64,000 nucleotides of DNA, from NCBI RefSeq assembly GCF_011634895.1, contig NZ_SIRR01000008.1, positions 310,001-374,000 of the forward strand, in the 5' to 3' direction. Source of the DNA: Rheinheimera pleomorphica. Lineage in GTDB: Bacteria; Pseudomonadota; Gammaproteobacteria; Enterobacterales; Alteromonadaceae. Positions 8,791 to 17,342 of this stretch are shown piece by piece. The stretch's first letter is position 1, and every line of letters starts with the position of its first letter. The notes under the pieces were generated by a model. It worked only from the letters and a program-made list of their open reading frames with translations. It made no database searches and had not been told where the DNA came from. Both the position numbers and the translations under genes were made by a program.

Positions 8791-9481
8791 CACAGAATTA
8801 CGCCGTATCTTGCTGGCCGATCCCTTTAGCGACGATCCGACGCTGCAACAGGCATTGGCGCAAGATATTGAACTACGCCTGTTTGCCAGTGAATTACAAC
8901 AGCAACAGCGCGAGCTGGAAGACGCCTTGCAAGTGCCGGTGCCGCCGATGCTGGCCGAGCGCCTGTTGCAAATTCCGCAGCAGCAAAAGCAGCGGCGTAA
9001 CTGGTTTACACCACTAGCACTGGCGGCCAGTATAGTGCTGGTGTCGGTACTGGGGGTGCAGTTATATCAGTCCCAGTATGCAACAGATTTAGGCAGCCAC
9101 GCCCTGGCGCATGTGTATCACGAGCATGACTTCCTGCTAACGCAGGCCGCCACCCAACCGCTGGCAGAGGTAAACCTGAAACTGGCCGACTTTAGCGCCA
9201 GCCTGCAAAACTGGCAGGACGAGATTATTTATGCCCGTTACTGCACCTTTCAGGGCGTACGTTCGCTGCATCTGGCCGTTAAAACAGCCACTGGCTATGC
9301 CACGGTGTTTGTTGTCCCCAAAGACGCTGAACTGGCCTTTAGCGCTCAATTTTCCGATAAGCAGTATCAGGGCTTAACACTGGCGATGGCCAAGGCCAAT
9401 GTGATTGTGGTTAGCGACAACGCCGCTGACTTACAACAACTGCCGGCAAAGTTAGCCGATAAGCTGATTTTTTCCGCCTGA
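8783..9481 (+). CDS. DUF3379 family single-pass membrane protein, probable anti-sigma partner
   Basis: The 232-residue protein overlaps the sigma gene by 8 bases. A cytoplasmic N-terminal helical domain (MDNTELRRILLADPF) is followed by one membrane helix near 75-95 (FTPLALAASIVLVSVLGVQL) and a periplasmic domain. This layout matches DUF3379 proteins, which occur next to ECF sigma genes in alteromonads. The anti-sigma function is inferred from topology and operon position. No zinc-binding HxxxCxxC motif is present, so it would not be a ZAS-type factor. Confidence 0.8.
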   Translation: MDNTELRRILLADPFSDDPTLQQALAQDIELRLFASELQQQQRELEDALQVPVPPMLAERLLQIPQQQKQRRNWFTPLALAASIVLVSVLGVQLYQSQYATDLGSHALAHVYHEHDFLLTQAATQPLAEVNLKLADFSASLQNWQDEIIYARYCTFQGVRSLHLAVKTATGYATVFVVPKDAELAFSAQFSDKQYQGLTLAMAKANVIVVSDNAADLQQLPAKLADKLIFSA

Positions 9482-9491
9482 GCCAAGCCTG

Positions 9492-10331
9492 ATGCCGCTT
9501 CTTATCGCCTCCCCTGACGTCGCGCCGGTAGGTAATCTGCAGCACCTGGGGTTGCAGGCCTTTATGCCGCACCCGCTGCTGGCCACCTGGATACAATGTT
9601 ACTGGGTAATGCGCCAGCCTGTGCTACCCGCGGCCGGTTACCGCCAAACCTTGTATCCGGATGGTGGCAGCAGCCTGCTGTTTTATTTTCAGCCCGGCAA
9701 GCGGCCACTTTGCTATTTTAACGGCCGCCAGACGTTAAGCCGCTTGCAGTTAAGCGGCTGGCTGGACATTGTTGGTGTGCGTTTTTACCCCGGAGGCGCT
9801 TTTCAGTTGTTAGATCACGATGCCCCACAGCTACAGAGCGAGGCGGTAAATGCGGCTGATTTTGACATCCGTACCCTGCCACTGCTGCAGCAACGCCTTG
9901 CAGCAACAACGCAGACCGCCGAACGCCTGGGGCAGATTGAGCAGTGGTTATTGCAGCAGATGCAGCAGCGTCATGCTCAAAACAGCCCTATTCAGCAGAT
10001 ACTACCGGTGCTACTGCACCAGGCGACGCCTTCGGTTAACCAGCTAAGCCTTGCAGTTAACCTGAGCCGGCGTCAGTTTGAGCGCAAGTTCCAGCAACAG
10101 GTGGGCGTCACGCCGGGCCAGTTAAAACTGCTGCAACGGATACGCCACGCCAGACAATTGATTAACCTAAACCCGCAACAGTCACTTACCGATATTGCGC
10201 TCTGTAGCGGCTTTTATGATCAGCCCCATTTTATCCGTCAGTTTCAGCGCATTACCGGCCAGACACCGGGCCAGTACCGGCAGCGTAAACAACACCAAGC
10301 TACCATGTCGCAAAAATACAATTCTGTTTAG
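9492..10331 (+). CDS. AraC family transcriptional regulator (DUF6597 type)
   Basis: The 279-residue protein has an N-terminal sensing region (QTLYPDGGSSLLFYF, GVRFYPGGAFQLL) typical of DUF6597 and a C-terminal double helix-turn-helix of AraC type (SVNQLSLAVNLSRRQFERKF and SLTDIALCSGFYDQPHFIR). It starts 10 bases after the DUF3379 gene, so it may be read with the sigma operon. It is followed 50 bases later by an AhpD-like gene, its likely target. Confidence 0.88.
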   Translation: MPLLIASPDVAPVGNLQHLGLQAFMPHPLLATWIQCYWVMRQPVLPAAGYRQTLYPDGGSSLLFYFQPGKRPLCYFNGRQTLSRLQLSGWLDIVGVRFYPGGAFQLLDHDAPQLQSEAVNAADFDIRTLPLLQQRLAATTQTAERLGQIEQWLLQQMQQRHAQNSPIQQILPVLLHQATPSVNQLSLAVNLSRRQFERKFQQQVGVTPGQLKLLQRIRHARQLINLNPQQSLTDIALCSGFYDQPHFIRQFQRITGQTPGQYRQRKQHQATMSQKYNSV

Positions 10332-10380
10332 CCCTTAGCTGTCACTCTAGCGGCTTCATCATCCGAAGGAGCACAACATA

Positions 10381-10833
10381 ATGTCACGCATAGATCGCAA
10401 CGATGTGTATAAACTGCAACCCACTTTAGTCACCGCGCTGACAAACCTGGGCGACGCCGCCGGGCAGGTAATAGAAGCGCCGTTGGTGCATTTGTTACAC
10501 CTGCGTATTTCCCAGCTTAATGGCTGTGCTTTTTGTCTGCATATGCATGCGGCAGAAGCCCGCCGCGACGGCGAACAACAGCAACGGTTGGATGTGCTGG
10601 CCGCCTGGCAGGAAACAAGCTTTTTTTCTGACCGCGAACGCGCAGCACTGCGCTGGGCTGAAGCGCTAACCTTATTGCCAAGCCAACAGCGGTCTGACGC
10701 TGTCTACAGTGAACTGATCACCCAGTTTAGCCAGCAAGAAATAGTTAACTTAAGCGCGATAATCGTCACCATGAATGCCTGGAACCGCATAGCGCTGGGC
10801 TTCCAGTTTCAACCATCTCTGACGGCAAATTAA
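10381..10833 (+). CDS. AhpD-like carboxymuconolactone decarboxylase family protein
   Basis: The 150-residue protein contains the AhpD core CxxCxxxH motif (NGCAFCLHMHAAEARRDGE), where the two cysteines form the redox-active pair of alkylhydroperoxidase-type proteins. The aaggag upstream of ATG 10381 is a strong ribosome binding site. Family members reduce peroxides or, in other branches, decarboxylate ring acids. With the CxxC intact a peroxidase-like role is favoured. It follows a DUF6597 AraC regulator and is closed by a terminator. Confidence 0.88.
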   Translation: MSRIDRNDVYKLQPTLVTALTNLGDAAGQVIEAPLVHLLHLRISQLNGCAFCLHMHAAEARRDGEQQQRLDVLAAWQETSFFSDRERAALRWAEALTLLPSQQRSDAVYSELITQFSQQEIVNLSAIIVTMNAWNRIALGFQFQPSLTAN

Positions 10834-10844
10834 CCGCATTGACA

Positions 10845-10885
10845 GCTATCGAGCCGCGGTATGCCGTGGCGCGATAGCGGCTTTT
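10845..10885 (+). terminator. Terminator of the sigma/AraC/AhpD cluster
   Basis: A long stem-loop is formed by gctatcg / cgatagc and, inside it, gccgcgg / ccgtggc with a tatg loop, about 14 pairs. It is followed by ggcttttg. It lies 11 bases after the AhpD-like gene. The rest of 10886-11115 is A+T rich, with no gene seen, and probably holds the promoter of the next gene. Confidence 0.8.
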
Positions 10886-11115
10886 GACAAACCTCACCCT
10901 TTTAAAACGGTTGTTAGTACAGCCAGCACTACGCCGCTACAAACGCTACAATATCGTCAACATTATTTACAATATAAATACGCAATGACCACAATAAACA
11001 AAATACTTATTTAATATCAATTGATTAAAAATGTAAAAAATAAGGCATAAAAATTGCTGAAGCTGCGGGCTTTAAGTAGCTATATAACTATCAGCAATAA
11101 AAACGGAGATAAATA

Positions 11116-12006
11116 ATGACATTTAGGAATTTAGTGGTTGCGCTGGGTTTTTGTGCTGCCCTGCCTGCACAAGCGGCAATTATCGGTCTGGATGTGCTAA
11201 ACCCCGGCGATGATGCTGCCCGTGATATGACCAATGCACTGCTGGGTAGCGGCATAAATGTTATCGATGGCAGCCAGGTGTTTCAGGGGCTGTTAGGTGA
11301 TGACACTACCGGCCAGTCAGCGTTATATCAAGGCGCCAGCTTTAGCAACGGTGCGCACACTGTTAGCATTGGCAGCGGCGCATTTCTCAGTACTGGCCGG
11401 GCTAATCTGCCCAATACGAATACCTCGGCCAGTTTTGGCAGCGGTACCGGCACCGGCAGTGACAGCGATCTGTCGGCACTGCTGGCCAGCAATGGCGCCC
11501 CCAGCACCAACACGAATGACGTTAACTTTATCGAGTTTCAATTTTCTGTCGCCGACGGCTTAAACGCTATCAGCCTGGACTTTATTTTTGGCTCTGAGGA
11601 GTTCCCGGATCAGGCGGTAACAGACGTATTCGGTGTCTTTGTCGATGGCGTTAACTATGCGTTCTTCCCGGACAACAGCCTGATCTCCTTCGTCACCGGG
11701 GTAAACGCCGGCAACTTTAATGACAACACTCAGGGTGATTATGATCTGGAATACGATGGTTTTAGCAATCTGCTAAACCTGGTTGGCTTGCTGGATACGT
11801 CGTTAAGCATGCACACCATTAAAATTGCCATCGCCGATACCTCTGACAGCATTTATGACAGTGGCGTCTGGTTATCTAACCTGCGCGCAATCAGCGCCGA
11901 TACCGGGGGTGTAAATAATCCATCTAACCCGGTTTCTGCACCTGGCACCCTGGCATTAATGGGCCTGGGCCTGTTCGCAGCCCTGCGCCGCAGAAAACCA
12001 CGTTAA
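11116..12006 (+). CDS. Choice-of-anchor L domain protein with C-terminal sorting tail
   Basis: The 296-residue protein has an N-terminal signal peptide (LVVALGFCAALPAQA, cleavage near 20). The choice-of-anchor L domain follows (EFQFSVADGLNAISLDFIF, then GSEEFPDQAVTDVFGVFVDG). The C-terminus APGTLALMGLGLFAALRRRK is a PEP-CTERM-like sorting signal: short motif, one hydrophobic helix, basic end. Such proteins are exported and held at the outer surface or in the exopolysaccharide matrix. The strong ggagat site precedes ATG 11116. It has its own terminator, so it is probably a single-gene unit. Adhesive or matrix function is an inference. Confidence 0.85.
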   Translation: MTFRNLVVALGFCAALPAQAAIIGLDVLNPGDDAARDMTNALLGSGINVIDGSQVFQGLLGDDTTGQSALYQGASFSNGAHTVSIGSGAFLSTGRANLPNTNTSASFGSGTGTGSDSDLSALLASNGAPSTNTNDVNFIEFQFSVADGLNAISLDFIFGSEEFPDQAVTDVFGVFVDGVNYAFFPDNSLISFVTGVNAGNFNDNTQGDYDLEYDGFSNLLNLVGLLDTSLSMHTIKIAIADTSDSIYDSGVWLSNLRAISADTGGVNNPSNPVSAPGTLALMGLGLFAALRRRKPR

Positions 12007-12032
12007 GCAGCCCCGCAGCGGCGCAACCTCAG

Positions 12033-12066
12033 GCGGTGGTGTTGTTAAACCACCGCTTTGTTTTTT
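12033..12066 (+). terminator. Terminator of the choice-of-anchor L gene
   Basis: An 8-bp stem (gcggtggt / accaccgc) with an 8-base loop is followed by tttgtttttt. It lies 27 bases after the stop codon. The following 270 bases up to the lipoprotein gene hold no credible gene; they are A+T richer and probably contain its promoter. Confidence 0.92.
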
Positions 12067-12339
12067 CGTCGCTACGACAACTGCAGTTAATGACCATAGC
12101 TAACCACCCGCAATATCGTCGAGCGCTCCTTCTGTTGCTTCCAGAAACACCCTCAAAATCATTAAAACCTGATTTATTTGTAGCTCAAATAGTTAGCTTT
12201 CTGTTAGCATACGCCGCCGCATTTGTCCCCAATTTACGCGGTGCAAAATTCCGATTTTCGCTCGTGATTCAATGATCAAAATCGACAAAGCAGCATAGGG
12301 ACTAATGCATGCTTGGTTAAACATAACATGGAGATTAAT

Positions 12340-14463
12340 ATGACCAACCCACTTAAGTCACTGCTAACGGTCACTATGTTAGCAATGCTGGCTGGCTGCG
12401 GCGGCTCTGCCAGCGACAGCGCATCGGAAGCAACTTACGGTTTATCCGGAACCGTAACAGGTTTAAACGGCAAATTAGTTGTTAGTGTCAACACCAATGA
12501 AGTTGAGTTAAACAGCAATGGCAACATTAGCTTAGGTAATGGCTTTAGCGCTGGGACCGGCGTTAACCTTGCAATAAAAACTCAGCCAGAAGGTCAGGAA
12601 TGTGCCTTTACCAGCCCAACCAGTATCACCTTTGTCAGTTCTGATGTAAGCAATGTCGCCATCGCCTGTAACAACTTAACCTATAACATCGGCGGCACAG
12701 CAACAGGCCTGGGCCGGGAATTTACATTGGCTTACAGTTATGATGGTCAGGCGGGCAATCTGGTAATACCGGCCGACGGCGCCTTCGTCTTTCCTACCCA
12801 GTTTCCTTCAGGTACTGAACTGAGCTTTAGTGTGCCAGCAACGGTTGGTCATCATTGCGCCATTACACCAACCTCAGTAGTTGTCACTGCTGACCTGTCT
12901 AATCTGGTACTAGAGTGTACTACGTTCGGCCAGATCAACGGCCAGGTAAATGCGTATAGCACTGGCGCACCCATAGCAAACGCCGATATTGAAGTCTATG
13001 TGGTTGCAGCAGATGGTGAAGCTAGTCTGTTACAGGTTGTTCAGTCAGCTGAAAATGGTGCTTTCACGGTAAATGGTGCTGGTTACTATGAACGTATTAG
13101 CTTACGAGCTAAAGCTTCAGGCTATGCCACCCGCTCAGAGGTGGTCAGAACCAGTGAAATAAACCCTGACACCGCTATTAACATTGGCATGCTAAAAGTG
13201 GGATTTACTGAAACTTTCGCTGCAACAGATGCGGTTGAACTGAATGATGCCGCTACAGCACTGCGGATTTCGCTACCGGCTAATGCTTTTGTTGATTCAC
13301 AAGGCAACCGCTATACCGGCCAGGTTAGCGCAGCGATAACCAATATTGATGCCTCATCTGACCCTGCTATTATGCCGGGTTATTACCTCGCCATTGATCC
13401 TGAAACCAATACAGAAATGTCTTTTGAATCGTTCGGCGCCCTGAATGCGACGTTCAGCGATGCTGAAGGAAACTCACTGCAACTGGCAGAGAATATCACA
13501 GCATTAATTCGTATTCCGTTAGCAACACGTGGCACCAATCCACCTGCGACCATTCCGTTGATCCATTTTAATGAGCAAAGCGGAATTTGGAATGTCGAAG
13601 GTGAAGCGACTTTAATGACAGATGAGCAAGGACGCCAATACTATGCCGGTGAAGTAAGTCATTTTTCTACCTGGAACGCCGACTTCTTATTTGACTCTGT
13701 TGCCATTATTGGTTGTGCTCTGGATGATGATACGCAAGTGGCTATCCCTGGCGCCCGCTTAATTGCTGACGGCGTTGACTATATCGGCCGTTCAGTTGCC
13801 TACACCAACGCTGCTGGCGAATTTAGCATAGCTGTGCGCCCGAACAGTCAGGTGCTGCTGTCAATTCGTGATGCGGATGGTCAAAGTAATACTACCCGCA
13901 TCGATGTCGGCAGTAGCGATTACAACCTGAACAACTGTATTACCACAGATCAGGGCGCGATGATCGTCAGCCTGACCTGGAACGAAAACCCGCGTGACTT
14001 AGACACCCATTTCAAAGGGCCGCTAAGCGCAGACAGCCTGACGGATCGCTTCCATATCTATTACAGCAACCGCACTGCCACGGTTGACGACGTTACGATG
14101 TACCTTGATGTAGATGACACTACTAGCTTTGGCCCGGAAATTCTGACGGTGCCTAGCTTTCCACTGCCTGGCCGTTATATCTATTCGGTGCATCATTTCT
14201 CAGGCTCTGGCACTATTTACCAGTCGCCAGCCCGGGTTGAAGTATTACTTAACGGCAATAGCTATGTGTTTGCCCCGTCTGTAGACGAAGACACCAATGG
14301 TAGCAACGATACCTGGATGGTATTTGAAATCCTGGTCTTAGCAGACGGTACCGTTGAGCTAACGCCGCTGGATACTTATACCCAGGTGGGTAACAACGAC
14401 GTACCCGCTGCCGCAGCTTATGCAACTCCAATGAGCCGGACGTCTAAAGCAAGCAAAAACTAA
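12340..14463 (+). CDS. Large multidomain surface lipoprotein with two tandem N-terminal repeats
   Basis: ATG 12340 is chosen because ggag sits six bases upstream. The 707-residue product starts with a lipoprotein signal peptide whose lipobox LAGC places the lipidated Cys near residue 19. Two related ~75-residue domains follow, each with a GxxxGL start and a conserved Cys pair (EGQECAFTSPTS; GHHCAITPTS). Next is a carboxypeptidase-regulatory-like fold (INGQVNAYSTGAPIANADIE), a long middle region, a second such fold near residue 480 (AIPGARLIADG), and a C-terminal domain (LTWNENPRDLDTHFKGP) resembling DUF2135. No catalytic motif is visible. Likely an outer-membrane anchored, carbohydrate- or matrix-facing protein. 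Confidence 0.75.
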   Translation: MTNPLKSLLTVTMLAMLAGCGGSASDSASEATYGLSGTVTGLNGKLVVSVNTNEVELNSNGNISLGNGFSAGTGVNLAIKTQPEGQECAFTSPTSITFVSSDVSNVAIACNNLTYNIGGTATGLGREFTLAYSYDGQAGNLVIPADGAFVFPTQFPSGTELSFSVPATVGHHCAITPTSVVVTADLSNLVLECTTFGQINGQVNAYSTGAPIANADIEVYVVAADGEASLLQVVQSAENGAFTVNGAGYYERISLRAKASGYATRSEVVRTSEINPDTAINIGMLKVGFTETFAATDAVELNDAATALRISLPANAFVDSQGNRYTGQVSAAITNIDASSDPAIMPGYYLAIDPETNTEMSFESFGALNATFSDAEGNSLQLAENITALIRIPLATRGTNPPATIPLIHFNEQSGIWNVEGEATLMTDEQGRQYYAGEVSHFSTWNADFLFDSVAIIGCALDDDTQVAIPGARLIADGVDYIGRSVAYTNAAGEFSIAVRPNSQVLLSIRDADGQSNTTRIDVGSSDYNLNNCITTDQGAMIVSLTWNENPRDLDTHFKGPLSADSLTDRFHIYYSNRTATVDDVTMYLDVDDTTSFGPEILTVPSFPLPGRYIYSVHHFSGSGTIYQSPARVEVLLNGNSYVFAPSVDEDTNGSNDTWMVFEILVLADGTVELTPLDTYTQVGNNDVPAAAAYATPMSRTSKASKN

Positions 14464-14479
14464 ACGGCTTGCAATGCAG

Positions 14480-14509
14480 CGCCAGCCGCGACAAGCAGCT
14501 GGCGTTTTC
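14480..14509 (+). terminator. Terminator of the large lipoprotein gene
   Basis: A 7-bp stem (cgccagc / gctggcg) with an 11-base loop is followed by tttt. The T tract is short, so efficiency may be modest. Confidence 0.6.
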
Positions 14510-14524
14510 ATCAAGGTAAACAGC

Positions 14525-14568
14525 AAGCTGAGTACAAGCTGAGTACAAGCTGAGTACAAGCTGAGTAA
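14525..14568. repeat. Four 11-bp tandem repeats (aagctgagtac)
   Basis: Three perfect units and a fourth ending in a instead of c run head to tail between two convergent genes. No coding frame uses them. This is a candidate variable-number tandem repeat. Confidence 0.92.
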
Positions 14569-14588
14569 AAGCGGGCTAATATCCGTGC

Positions 14589-15284
14589 TTAGCCGGTCAG
14601 CGCCAACGCAACCGCCGCTTTGGCATGAATTAGCGTAGTGTCAAACAGCGGCACTGCCGCATCAGCTTTAGCCACCAGTAAACCAATTTCAGTGCAGCCC
14701 AGAATAATACCATCCACACCCTGCCAGGCTAAACCGGCCATCATCTTGCGTACTATCAGCTTTGACTCGGGGTTTATCACGCCCTGACACAGTTCCTGAT
14801 AAATAATCTGATGCAGGCTATCTTGCTCGGCCTCGTTTGGCAGTACTATCTCAATACCATGTTGCTCACTCAACCGCTGCCGGTAAAAGGGCTGCTGCAT
14901 GGTAAATTTTGTACCCAAAAGCCCAGCGCGACGACAGCCGGCTTGCTGCAACGCCGCCGCGGTGGCATCGGCAATATGCAACAAGGGTATGGGCACTGCC
15001 GCCTCAATGTGCGCCGCCACTTTATGCATGGTATTGGTACAGAGCACAATAAAGTCAGCCCCGGCGGCGTGCAGCGAGCGCGCCGCATCGGCCAGCACAG
15101 CCGCCGCTGCGTCCCAGTCACCGGCTTGCTGCATGCGCTCAATATCATAAAAATCAACACTGACTAAAATACATTTCGCCGAATGCAGCCCGCCAAGCTG
15201 TTGTTTTACGCCTTCGTTTAGCAGCCGATAGTAAGGAATGGTCGACTCCCAGCTCATGCCGCCTATTAAGCCTATGGTTTTCAT
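14589..15284 (-). CDS. Aspartate/glutamate racemase family protein (YgeA-like)
   Basis: The 231-residue protein begins IGLIGGMSWESTIPYY, typical of broad-specificity aspartate/glutamate racemases. Both catalytic cysteines are present: VLCTNTMHK (first) and ILGCTEIGLL (second), the pair that acts as acid and base in PLP-independent racemisation. It should interconvert L- and D-amino acids in the cytoplasm, possibly other than Asp or Glu. It is convergent with the lipoprotein gene and separated by 123 bases from the next upstream minus-strand gene. Confidence 0.88.
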   Translation of the reverse strand: MKTIGLIGGMSWESTIPYYRLLNEGVKQQLGGLHSAKCILVSVDFYDIERMQQAGDWDAAAAVLADAARSLHAAGADFIVLCTNTMHKVAAHIEAAVPIPLLHIADATAAALQQAGCRRAGLLGTKFTMQQPFYRQRLSEQHGIEIVLPNEAEQDSLHQIIYQELCQGVINPESKLIVRKMMAGLAWQGVDGIILGCTEIGLLVAKADAAVPLFDTTLIHAKAAVALALTG

Positions 15285-15407
15285 TATGCTCCTCAGCCAC
15301 TCAGTAACGGATACAGCACTTTAGCCAGCCGGCGCGATTTAAACAAATATGACTGGTATTTAATAGCTGGCTTTCTTAGCATCTGAATAACCAAACCCAG
15401 TCGTTTT

Positions 15408-15854
15408 TCAGCGATTCAGTTCATCAACCACTTTTAAGGTGGGATAATGCTGGCGTAAAAAATTTAACAGCCGGTTGTTTTCCAGATAATCAGGCTGTGT
15501 TAGCTGCAGTTCGGCAGGTAAATAACCTTGCATTTTAATCTGTAGCGTATGGTAGTACTGATGCGTAAATTCGTATTGTATACCCTCTATTTTAGCCAGT
15601 TCAAACTGCTGGCCCAATACGCTGATAACCCCCTGCTGCACCCTGGCCGCATAAGGTTTAAAAAGGCCTCTAGGCCATTGTTCCACCACGACAGTCAGCA
15701 CAGCAAGCACAGTAAAAAAAAGCAGTTGTTGCAACAAGGGCTTTCCTACCATTTCTGCCAAATAATATGCCAACATGGCGCCTAACAGCGTACGGTACAC
15801 CACACTATACAGCCAGGCCGTTGGCAGTTTCTTCAGTTTAGGCAAAGTATCCAT
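15408..15854 (-). CDS. Hypothetical two-helix membrane protein
   Basis: The 148-residue protein has two hydrophobic helices between about 20 and 60 (LGAMLAYYLAEMV and LLFFTVLAVLTVVVEQW), then a soluble domain of about 90 residues (FELAKIEGIQYEFTHQYYHT). ATG 15854 overlaps the upstream stop as TAATG and has GGAGGC as ribosome binding site. I do not recognise the family. It is the last gene of a five-gene minus-strand run. Confidence 0.65.
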   Translation of the reverse strand: MDTLPKLKKLPTAWLYSVVYRTLLGAMLAYYLAEMVGKPLLQQLLFFTVLAVLTVVVEQWPRGLFKPYAARVQQGVISVLGQQFELAKIEGIQYEFTHQYYHTLQIKMQGYLPAELQLTQPDYLENNRLLNFLRQHYPTLKVVDELNR

Positions 15855-16153
15855 TAGGCCTCCTTATCCGGTGTAGCTACCGCCGTTAAACCTAACACTG
15901 CCGGGCTATGATCCAATACCGCTATAGTTTCGTTAGCATAAAAGCTTGCCAAGGCTCCGCGGGCTATTGTTACTTCCAGATCATCATGCAACAGCTGGTA
16001 ATCGGTAAAGTCACCGCTTTTGTCATATACCCGGAAAAAATATCCGTCAGCACTGCTATGCAGAAATCCACTAACACCATCTGCCGGCCTTACCTGACAA
16101 CTGGCATTGCCGTAGCGGTAACACAAGTTATTATTTTTACCTGTTTTGCTCAT
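15854..16153 (-). CDS. Hypothetical 99-residue protein
   Basis: The protein is small, without signal or membrane segment, and has aromatic-rich beta-like stretches (DGYFFRVYDKSGDFTDYQLL). Its stop is shared with the start of the next gene, so the two are translationally coupled. The family is not recognised. It follows a 123-residue unknown gene by 25 bases. Confidence 0.6.
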   Translation of the reverse strand: MSKTGKNNNLCYRYGNASCQVRPADGVSGFLHSSADGYFFRVYDKSGDFTDYQLLHDDLEVTIARGALASFYANETIAVLDHSPAVLGLTAVATPDKEA

Positions 16154-16178
16154 GAGTTTTGCTTTCTACATTCGTTTG

Positions 16179-16550
16179 TTAAGGCGTTAAGCGCGCTACC
16201 ACACTCAACAGTCTTTTTTTAGTGATCCTTTGATTACCGGCATACCAGGGGTCATCCGTTTCAGCCCCGTGCAATGACAAATCACTTTGCTCAGACAGCC
16301 AGGCAATAAAATGCTGCGGATTATCGAAACGCTTTATTATGCCAATATAATCACCGCCGGGAACATATTGTCTGCCAGCGGTGTAAGTAAGCCACTCGTC
16401 AAAGTGCGTGTAAAGAATAGTGTGCTCCACGATCACAAAGCCCACACCGCAATACCCATAATGTTCATGCCTTATCGCGCCATACTGGAGCAGATACTCC
16501 AGCACGCGTTCAGCAAGGGCATATCCATATTGTTCACTGTTCAGCGTCAT
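16179..16550 (-). CDS. Hypothetical 123-residue protein
   Basis: The protein has a helical start (EQYGYALAERVLEYLLQYG) and then a Tyr- and Gly-rich middle (HEHYGYCGVGFVI). The C-terminus includes FIAWLSEQSDLSLHG. No signal peptide or known motif is visible. The gap to the upstream GNAT gene is 21 bases, so co-transcription is likely. Confidence 0.6.
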   Translation of the reverse strand: MTLNSEQYGYALAERVLEYLLQYGAIRHEHYGYCGVGFVIVEHTILYTHFDEWLTYTAGRQYVPGGDYIGIIKRFDNPQHFIAWLSEQSDLSLHGAETDDPWYAGNQRITKKRLLSVVARLTP

Positions 16551-16571
16551 AGTTTCTGAACTGCGGCAGTA

Positions 16572-17129
16572 CTATATTTCATTGAAGTCAGGACGAAGCA
16601 AGCCAAAGCATGTCAGATCATGAAAGGTATTTTTCCAATAGCCACACTCGCGTCTAAGCCCTTCCTGTTTAAAGCCAAGCCGCAGCAATAATGCTTCAGA
16701 AGCGCTGTTGCCGGGCACGGTATCGGCCTGAATACGATGCAACTGGCCACATGCCAGCGCGCCGGAAAAACCCGCTTTTACCATGGCATAAACGGCTTCG
16801 AAGGCATAACCTCGTCGCCAGAATTCAGGGTGCAGGTCATAACCGATAACAGCGTTTCGCATTTTGCCGCTCCAGGAGTTAAAGCCACAGGTGCCAATTA
16901 GCTGGCCTGTTGTCTTTAAACGAATAGCCCATCTGATCCCCAGCTTATCCTCGTATCGCGCTTTAAACAGGCTAATCAGATTTGTTGCCTGCTGTGGTTC
17001 ATAAAACGCTTCTAAGTCGTAGTATTTAACTACCTCCGGGTTGGAAAACAACGTAAATATACTTTGTTCATCGTCAGGTTGAAGCGCTGTGAGCAATAAT
17101 CGCTCAGTTTCCAGTGATGGAAATACCAT
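16572..17129 (-). CDS. RimJ/RimL-type GNAT acetyltransferase
   Basis: The 185-residue protein starts METERLLL-like (FPSLETERLLLTALQPDDE), followed by IGTCGFNSWSGKMRNAVIGY and the acetyl-CoA motif region EFWRRGYAFEAVYAM, diagnostic of the Acetyltransf_3 group. These enzymes acetylate protein N-termini or small amines. ATG 17129 is chosen over GTG 17156 and ATG 17153 because GAGGG lies six bases upstream. It follows a tiny membrane-protein gene. Confidence 0.85.
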   Translation of the reverse strand: MVFPSLETERLLLTALQPDDEQSIFTLFSNPEVVKYYDLEAFYEPQQATNLISLFKARYEDKLGIRWAIRLKTTGQLIGTCGFNSWSGKMRNAVIGYDLHPEFWRRGYAFEAVYAMVKAGFSGALACGQLHRIQADTVPGNSASEALLLRLGFKQEGLRRECGYWKNTFHDLTCFGLLRPDFNEI

Positions 17130-17152
17130 ATCAATCCCTCTATCGCCCAACA

Positions 17153-17254
17153 TCACACCACAAACCAGGCAACAGCCATCACAGCGACACCAAATACAAA
17201 GCCATAAATAAATGACGTAAAACGAAAATCCTTAACTGGTTGTTTTTGCTGCAT
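17153..17254 (-). CDS. 33-residue single-pass membrane microprotein
   Basis: An ATG at 17252-17254 is preceded by GGGAGA at six-base spacing, a strong ribosome binding site. The product is a 14-residue polar start (MQQKQPVKDFRFTS), one hydrophobic helix (FIYGFVFGVAVMAVAWFVV), then the stop. That stop overlaps ATG 17153, an alternative start of the GNAT gene. The composition and signals argue for a real small inner membrane protein; its function is unknown. Confidence 0.6.
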   Translation of the reverse strand: MQQKQPVKDFRFTSFIYGFVFGVAVMAVAWFVV

Positions 17255-17342
17255 CGTAGCTCTCCCTCTTCTAAGCGAATACTTCAACACAGCCTTTTGC
17301 CCTTTGTAAACATTTTGTTGAATGACTTTGATAAAAACTGCT

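Noticed and set aside
12036-12275. 79-residue open frame after the choice-of-anchor L gene
   Set aside because: It starts inside the terminator stem and has no ribosome binding site.
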